Below, piece by piece: positions 7,185 through 10,969 of a DNA stretch of 10,969 nucleotides (the first letter of the stretch is position 1; each line of letters starts with the position of its first letter). This DNA comes from Gammaproteobacteria bacterium. Its GTDB lineage: Bacteria; Pseudomonadota; Gammaproteobacteria; Pseudomonadales; Azotimanducaceae_A. Both the position numbers and the translations under genes were made by a program. The stretch lies in contig DUAT01000181.1 of the NCBI GenBank assembly GCA_012960755.1, positions 1 to 10,969 of the forward strand. The letters run 5' to 3'. The notes under the pieces are model-generated. The model was given only the letters and a program-made list of their open reading frames with translations, was not told where the DNA came from and did no database searches.

Positions 7185-7915
7185 GTTTTGAAAAAGAAGT
7201 GACAGAACGGTTACAGGCAAATGGTGAAAATAGAAAGCTGGTTTCTTCAGCCAATGAATTCCTGAAGGAGTCACTGACCCCGTTATACTCCTATAATTTT
7301 TCCTGGCTGGGTAGGCCTATCATCCAGTATCCGCAAGACATCGTTGCGATGCAGGAGCTAGTCTTCTCTGTACAGCCGGACCTCATCGTTGAGACAGGAA
7401 TCGCACACGGCGGTTCGCTGATTTTTTTCGCTTCAATGCTGGAACTAAATGCCGCATGTGGAGGTGTTGAAGGAACGGTGCTCGGAATTGACATTGACAT
7501 CAGGTCCCACAATCGCAAAGAGATCGAAGCGCATCCAATGTTCAGAAGAATCGACATGATTGAGGGGTCCAGCATCGATCCTGCCATTATTAAACAGGTA
7601 GCTGACCACGCAGAGGGTAAGCAGAAGATCCTGGTATGTCTTGATTCAAATCATACTCACGATCACGTTCTGGCAGAATTAGAGGCGTATGCTGGTATGA
7701 CAGGTATAGGCAGCTACTGCGTTGTATTTGATACCTTGATTGAAGATATGCCTGCTGATGCCTATCCGGATCGCCCGTGGGGACACGGGGATAACCCAAA
7801 AACCGCTGTCTGGAAATATCTTGAGTCACATCCGGAGTTTGAAATTGACAAGAATATACACAACAAACTACTGGTGACGGTAGCCCGCGACGGTTTCCTG
7901 AAACGTGTCAGGTGA
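7181..7915 (+). CDS. CmcI / rhamnosyl O-methyltransferase family protein
   Basis: This 244-aa protein matches the family annotated as cephalosporin hydroxylase (CmcI) or rhamnosyl O-methyltransferase, which are SAM-dependent, metal-assisted O-methyltransferases. Visible are the SAM loop VETGIAHGGS (residues 70-79), the acidic strand GIDIDIR (102-108), LDSNHTHDHV (154-163), whose Asp is a likely metal ligand, FDTLIEDMP with further acidic residues, and PWGHGDNPKTAVW. In polysaccharide loci such proteins usually methylate a sugar hydroxyl. Here that may be the 6-deoxyhexose made by the preceding genes, or that sugar after transfer to the glycan. The start ATG overlaps the reductase stop, so it belongs to the same operon. 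The hydroxylase name used in databases is misleading and no hydroxylase activity should be assumed. Confidence 0.85.
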   Translation: MSFEKEVTERLQANGENRKLVSSANEFLKESLTPLYSYNFSWLGRPIIQYPQDIVAMQELVFSVQPDLIVETGIAHGGSLIFFASMLELNAACGGVEGTVLGIDIDIRSHNRKEIEAHPMFRRIDMIEGSSIDPAIIKQVADHAEGKQKILVCLDSNHTHDHVLAELEAYAGMTGIGSYCVVFDTLIEDMPADAYPDRPWGHGDNPKTAVWKYLESHPEFEIDKNIHNKLLVTVARDGFLKRVR

Positions 7916-7949
7916 TAACTCTTTTTCGTTCCGTTAATTGGCTGTTCTG

Positions 7950-8765
7950 GTGAATAATCATTCGACGATGATTACGGTGTGCATCCCGGTTCGTAACGGT
8001 GCCCAATATATATCTCACGCGATAGATTCTGTGCTGGGGCAAACTTCCCAGGTCTTCCAGCTCGAGATCGCTGATAACTGTTCAGCCGATGAAACACTTT
8101 CGATAGTAAAGAGCTATCTTCCAGATAACCGCATCAAGCTGACATCCAGGTCCCATGACATGGGAATGTTTGAAAACTTTAACGCCTGCCTGGAAGGTAT
8201 CGAGACAAAGTACTATATGCTGCTCAGCCATGATGACTACCTGTGTGACAAAACTGCCCTGGATAAAGGTTTCAATATACTCGAAGCCAACGAACACATA
8301 CCTGCTGTCTATTGCGAAACGCTTTTTGTCGACGAGCATAGCCAGGCGATCAACCGCCGTGGCTTCGGGCTTTCAGGGCCTGTAGACAGTGATATCATTG
8401 CAAGGAGGTCAATTATTTCCAACAGGAACATCTATGGTGTTCCTCTCCTGATCAGAAGCAATGCAATACAATCGAATCAATATGATGACAGGTTGCCAAA
8501 TTCGGCTGACGTTGATTATTCCGTTGCGATTGGCAAGGGTGAGAAAGTTTACTATCTGAAGGAGACGCTTATCGCCATACGGTTTCACAAGGCCAACAAC
8601 ACCGCCAGAATTTACAGCTCACTAAAGAGCGAATTTTTAGAAATTGCAGAGAAACACAATATAGATCTCTCGGCTTTTGAAATGATTATAACCCGGATAA
8701 ACAGCTATCTGGTGAGGGTGAAAAAGTTGCTCTTCTTTTTCTACATCGACAAGTTTCGAAAGTAG
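7950..8765 (+). CDS. Family 2 glycosyltransferase, soluble
   Basis: This is a GT-A fold, family 2 transferase of about 271 aa with no obvious membrane helix. The first strand is ITVCIPVRNGAQYISHAIDSV, followed by the donor-binding IADNCSADET (like the usual xDxSxDxT) and the metal-binding LSHDDY, which stands where the DxD motif usually is. The aspartate in NSADVDYSVAIG may be the catalytic-base region. It probably adds one sugar to a lipid-linked glycan at the cytoplasmic face, plausibly the modified 6-deoxyhexose made upstream, but donor and acceptor cannot be read. Start choice is uncertain: TTG 7938, GTG 7950 and ATG 7968 are all in frame, none has a clear ribosome binding site, and all keep the domain. 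I chose GTG 7950. The C-terminus ends in an aromatic, basic stretch (KKLLFFFYIDKFRK) that could contact the membrane. Confidence 0.85.
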   Translation: MNNHSTMITVCIPVRNGAQYISHAIDSVLGQTSQVFQLEIADNCSADETLSIVKSYLPDNRIKLTSRSHDMGMFENFNACLEGIETKYYMLLSHDDYLCDKTALDKGFNILEANEHIPAVYCETLFVDEHSQAINRRGFGLSGPVDSDIIARRSIISNRNIYGVPLLIRSNAIQSNQYDDRLPNSADVDYSVAIGKGEKVYYLKETLIAIRFHKANNTARIYSSLKSEFLEIAEKHNIDLSAFEMIITRINSYLVRVKKLLFFFYIDKFRK

Positions 8766-8771
8766 GGAAGG
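8764..8771 (+). promoter_or_regulatory. Ribosome binding site pointing to ATG 8775
   Basis: AGGGAAGG lies three to six bases before ATG 8775. This is a good Shine-Dalgarno and the main reason to place the original gtrA-like start there, although that ATG is one base out of frame with the rest of the gene. Confidence 0.5.
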
Positions 8772-8774
8772 TTT

Positions 8775-9246
8775 ATGATTAAGAATTTTTGTCGACCGTA
8801 AGTTCCTGCTGTTTCTGGTTGTGGGTGCTGCCAATACGGCATTTAACTACGGCATTTACGTAGTTCTGATATATATCGGGCTCGGGCATATAGCCGCTGC
8901 CAGCATTTCATTCGCCATTGGGTTGTTAGTTAATTTCAGAACACAGGGGAATCTGGTTTTTAAGACCAGAAACAAAAATTCGTTCAAGCTCTATGTTGTC
9001 AGCTGGATCGGTATCTATTTTGTCAACATCGGTTCTCTCGATTTATTGGTCAGAATGGGGGTTAACAGTTATCTCGCTGGTGCGCTGATTATCCCTCCAA
9101 TAGCCATATTGGCATTCTTGGTGTTACGCTTTGTCGTTTTTAGACAGACAAAGACATCCAGTGAGGTCATAGTACATAGATTCTACTTGGAGGGTGAGCC
9201 ACCTGGAAGGGAAAATTTCATTTGTGGTACCAGTTTTCAATGGTGA
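8775..9246 (+). CDS. GtrA-family membrane protein with apparent frameshift near its start
   Basis: GtrA proteins are small four-helix membrane proteins thought to flip polyprenyl-phosphate-linked sugars across the inner membrane. The frame to 9246 shows four hydrophobic segments, the family's (V)GAANTAFNYGIY N-terminal motif, the ISFAIGLLVNFRTQGNLVF stretch and the terminal FLVLRFVVFRQ. The ATG at 8775 has a good ribosome binding site, but after five codons its frame hits TAA at 8799-8801. Removing one T from the T5 run at 8786-8790 gives MIKNFVDRKFLLFLVVGA, a normal GtrA start, and a 156-aa protein. As written, the nearest standard start in frame is GTG 8821, which cuts into helix 1. A sequencing error, a real mutation or slippage would all fit. 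The last about 17 codons overlap the gtrB-like gene by 53 bp, longer than other junctions here. A GtrB-like gene next door supports the call. Confidence 0.75.
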
Positions 9247-10150
9247 GTTGATGCTGGAAAAATTGTGTGACGAGATTACTCTGGTCGGCACGACCATTGA
9301 TGGCTTTGATGAGTACGAAATTATTCTTGTCGATGATGGCAGCACCGACGATAGCTGTGAGGTTGGCCGGTCATTACAGATGCAAAGGCCAGAAATCTGT
9401 TTCGTAGAACTTAGCCGCAATTTTGGTCAGCACAATGCCACGCTCGCTGGTATGTCGAAAGCCAGTGGCGAGGTAATCGTCACCCTAGATCAGGATCTCC
9501 AACATCCACCTAAAGAAGTTCCGCGCCTTGTTGAAAAACTCAATGAAGGTCTGGATGTTGTCTACGGCTTATCTGAGAAGCGTCCGCACAGCCTTTTTAG
9601 AAATCTTAGCTCAGACTTCAGCAAGTGGCTTGCGAGCAAGATCCTTAAAACCGCCCTCGGTGGAAACTTCAGCAGTTTTAGGGTGATTCGGTCCTGGGTT
9701 GCCAAAGAGATCCTGCAATATAATTCATCTTACGTTTATGTGGATGGTTTTATCAGCTGGACAACCCAAAACGTTGGTGGTGTCGAAGTTGCCAATCCAC
9801 AATCAGAATACGAATCCAGATTTACATTCTTCAAACTGATCAACCATGGTCTCAATCTGCTGGTCAATTTCTCCATTCGACCTTTGCAGATCGCCACGCT
9901 TGCCGGGTTCTGCAGTGCATTTGTCGGGCTTATCCTGGCGGCTTATATCGTTTACAACAAGTTGGTATTCGGTGAACCTGTACAAGGCTGGACTTCCCTG
10001 CTCGTCATGATCCTTGTTGTTGGTGGTGCACAAATTGCCTTCCTGGGTCTCATTGGCGAATACATCGGCCGAATTCTGATGAATACTAATCGCGCCCCTA
10101 CCTATGTGATTCGGAATGTGCCCCAGGAGAGGCGTTCAAATGAGCCCTGA
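9194..10150 (+). CDS. GtrB-like polyprenyl-phosphate glycosyltransferase
   Basis: This 318-aa family 2 transferase has the DPM1/GtrB/ArnC layout. A cytoplasmic GT-A domain carries VDDGSTDD (residues 46-53), SRNFGQHNATLAGM (74-87) and the metal-binding LDQDLQHP (98-105), with NFSSFRVIRSW typical of GtrB. Two C-terminal membrane helices lie at about 225-290, ending in GEYIGR. Such enzymes move a sugar from a nucleotide donor to undecaprenyl phosphate on the cytoplasmic face. The adjacent GtrA-like protein would flip the product, and a GT-C transferase would use it outside. The sugar is unknown. The GTG start at 9194 sits directly against GGAGG (9189-9193), too close for that to be its ribosome binding site. 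CTG 9203, eight or nine bases downstream of GGAGG, is an unusual alternative. Its stop overlaps the next gene by 11 bp. Confidence 0.9.
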   Translation: MSHLEGKISFVVPVFNGELMLEKLCDEITLVGTTIDGFDEYEIILVDDGSTDDSCEVGRSLQMQRPEICFVELSRNFGQHNATLAGMSKASGEVIVTLDQDLQHPPKEVPRLVEKLNEGLDVVYGLSEKRPHSLFRNLSSDFSKWLASKILKTALGGNFSSFRVIRSWVAKEILQYNSSYVYVDGFISWTTQNVGGVEVANPQSEYESRFTFFKLINHGLNLLVNFSIRPLQIATLAGFCSAFVGLILAAYIVYNKLVFGEPVQGWTSLLVMILVVGGAQIAFLGLIGEYIGRILMNTNRAPTYVIRNVPQERRSNEP

Positions 10151-10969
10151 TAAAAAGAAACGCTGCGTTGTTCTGGGTGGCTGTGGTTTCCTGGGTTCCG
10201 TAATAAGCAGGCATCTCGTTGAAAACGGCTGGAAGGTTCGTGTCTTTGACCAAAAAGGTATCAATACCTGGAGGCTGGAGACAATCCTGAACGAAATAGA
10301 ACTTGTAACCGGTGACTTTCTGAACACAAGTGACCTGGCCAATGCCGTACGAGACATGCCAACCGTACTTCATTTCATCGGTACCACGATTCCTCAATCA
10401 TCAATGAGTGACATCCAGTTTGACATCGAAACAAATATTGCCGCTACTGTGCGGTTGTTAGATATTGTCCGCGGAAATGAAGGCCAGCGGATTATATTCG
10501 CATCATCCGGTGGCACAGTTTATGGAATGAATCACAATCAAGATCCACACCTTGAAACTGACCCAACGGAACCTATTGTTTCCTACGGCGTTTCAAAACT
10601 TACTATCGAAAAATACCTGCAGTTGTTTGGTCACAATTTCGGAGTCCCGTATGTGATCTTAAGAATCGCCAATCCTTACGGGGAGAGTCAGTCTGTTGAT
10701 CAACCACAGGGTGCCGTTGGTGTGTTTTTAAACAGATCGGTTAGCGGACAGAAGATAGAAATCTGGGGCGATGGATCCGTGGTCCGTGACTATATCTATG
10801 AATCGGATGTTGCGTCGGCGGTGAACGCGGTACTGACTACAGACAAATTATCAGGGATATACAACATTGGCTCGGGAATTGGCACGTCACTAAATAGTTT
10901 GCTCGACGTAATTCGAGAAGTAACCGGTTTACCCTGCGAAGTCGTCTACCACGGTTCGAGGAAATTTGA
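10140..10969 (+). CDS. GalE-like NAD-dependent sugar epimerase/dehydratase, 3' end cut by window
   Basis: The frame from ATG 10140 stays open for 276 codons to the window edge, so the C-terminus is missing, probably only a few dozen residues by comparison with family length. It is an extended SDR with the NAD-binding glycines G13, G16, G19 in VLGGCGFLG, SSGGTVYG (122-129) and the catalytic Y149/K153 in SYGVSK. LRIANPYGE and IWGDGSVVRDYIYESDVA are typical of UDP-glucose 4-epimerase-like proteins. It should interconvert nucleotide sugars such as UDP-hexoses, possibly supplying the donor for the GtrB-like enzyme whose gene it overlaps. The exact substrate is not readable. The apparent TGA at the very end of the window is out of frame. 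Confidence 0.88.
   Translation, partial: MSPDKKKRCVVLGGCGFLGSVISRHLVENGWKVRVFDQKGINTWRLETILNEIELVTGDFLNTSDLANAVRDMPTVLHFIGTTIPQSSMSDIQFDIETNIAATVRLLDIVRGNEGQRIIFASSGGTVYGMNHNQDPHLETDPTEPIVSYGVSKLTIEKYLQLFGHNFGVPYVILRIANPYGESQSVDQPQGAVGVFLNRSVSGQKIEIWGDGSVVRDYIYESDVASAVNAVLTTDKLSGIYNIGSGIGTSLNSLLDVIREVTGLPCEVVYHGSRKF

Noticed and set aside
7938..7967. TTG 7938 as the start of the glycosyltransferase
   Set aside because: It has no ribosome binding site at suitable spacing and the family domain starts at about 7968. GTG 7950 or ATG 7968 seem at least as likely.

Overview
The window reads as part of a surface-polysaccharide (O-antigen, capsule or exopolysaccharide type) locus from a Gram-negative bacterium. 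The rfbF/rfbG-type enzymes, the GtrA/GtrB-like pair and the parvulin-type isomerase fragment suggest a proteobacterium. A marine gammaproteobacterium is my guess, with low confidence. No rRNA, tRNA, CRISPR array, transposase or phage gene is visible.

Layout. On the minus strand, positions 1-2450 hold a large multi-spanning membrane protein of YfhO-like/GT-C character (774 aa). It is joined by an ATGA stop/start overlap to the first 43 codons of a membrane-anchored peptidyl-prolyl isomerase that runs off the left edge. A 180-bp divergent intergenic region (2451-2630) follows. From 2631 to the right edge, everything is on the plus strand in one tightly packed run: rfbF, rfbG, a 3,5-epimerase, a sugar C-methyltransferase, an NAD(P)-dependent reductase/epimerase, a CmcI/rhamnosyl O-methyltransferase-family protein, a family 2 glycosyltransferase, a GtrA-family membrane protein, a GtrB-like polyprenyl-phosphate glycosyltransferase, and a GalE-like epimerase cut by the right edge.

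How it works together. RfbF and RfbG should convert glucose-1-phosphate to CDP-4-keto-6-deoxy-D-glucose. The gene for RfbH, the 3-dehydrase of the CDP-3,6-dideoxyhexose pathways, is not in the window. Instead the next three genes follow the logic of the noviose pathway (NovW epimerase, NovU C-methyltransferase, NovS 4-ketoreductase), but on a CDP rather than dTDP carrier. The inferred product is a CDP-activated, C-methyl-branched 6-deoxyhexose, possibly O-methylated by the CmcI-family protein and transferred by the soluble GT2. The GtrA/GtrB pair, with the GalE-like enzyme, looks like a second module that makes and flips a polyprenyl-phosphate sugar. The divergent YfhO-like protein is a candidate periplasmic GT-C transferase for it.

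Two genes have damaged-looking 5' ends. The reductase (from about 6315) has its Rossmann motif upstream of the first in-frame ATG, with no ATG/GTG/TTG start available. The GtrA gene has a well-placed ATG and ribosome binding site that are out of frame by one base at a T5 run. Both look like single-base indels, either sequencing errors or real mutations.
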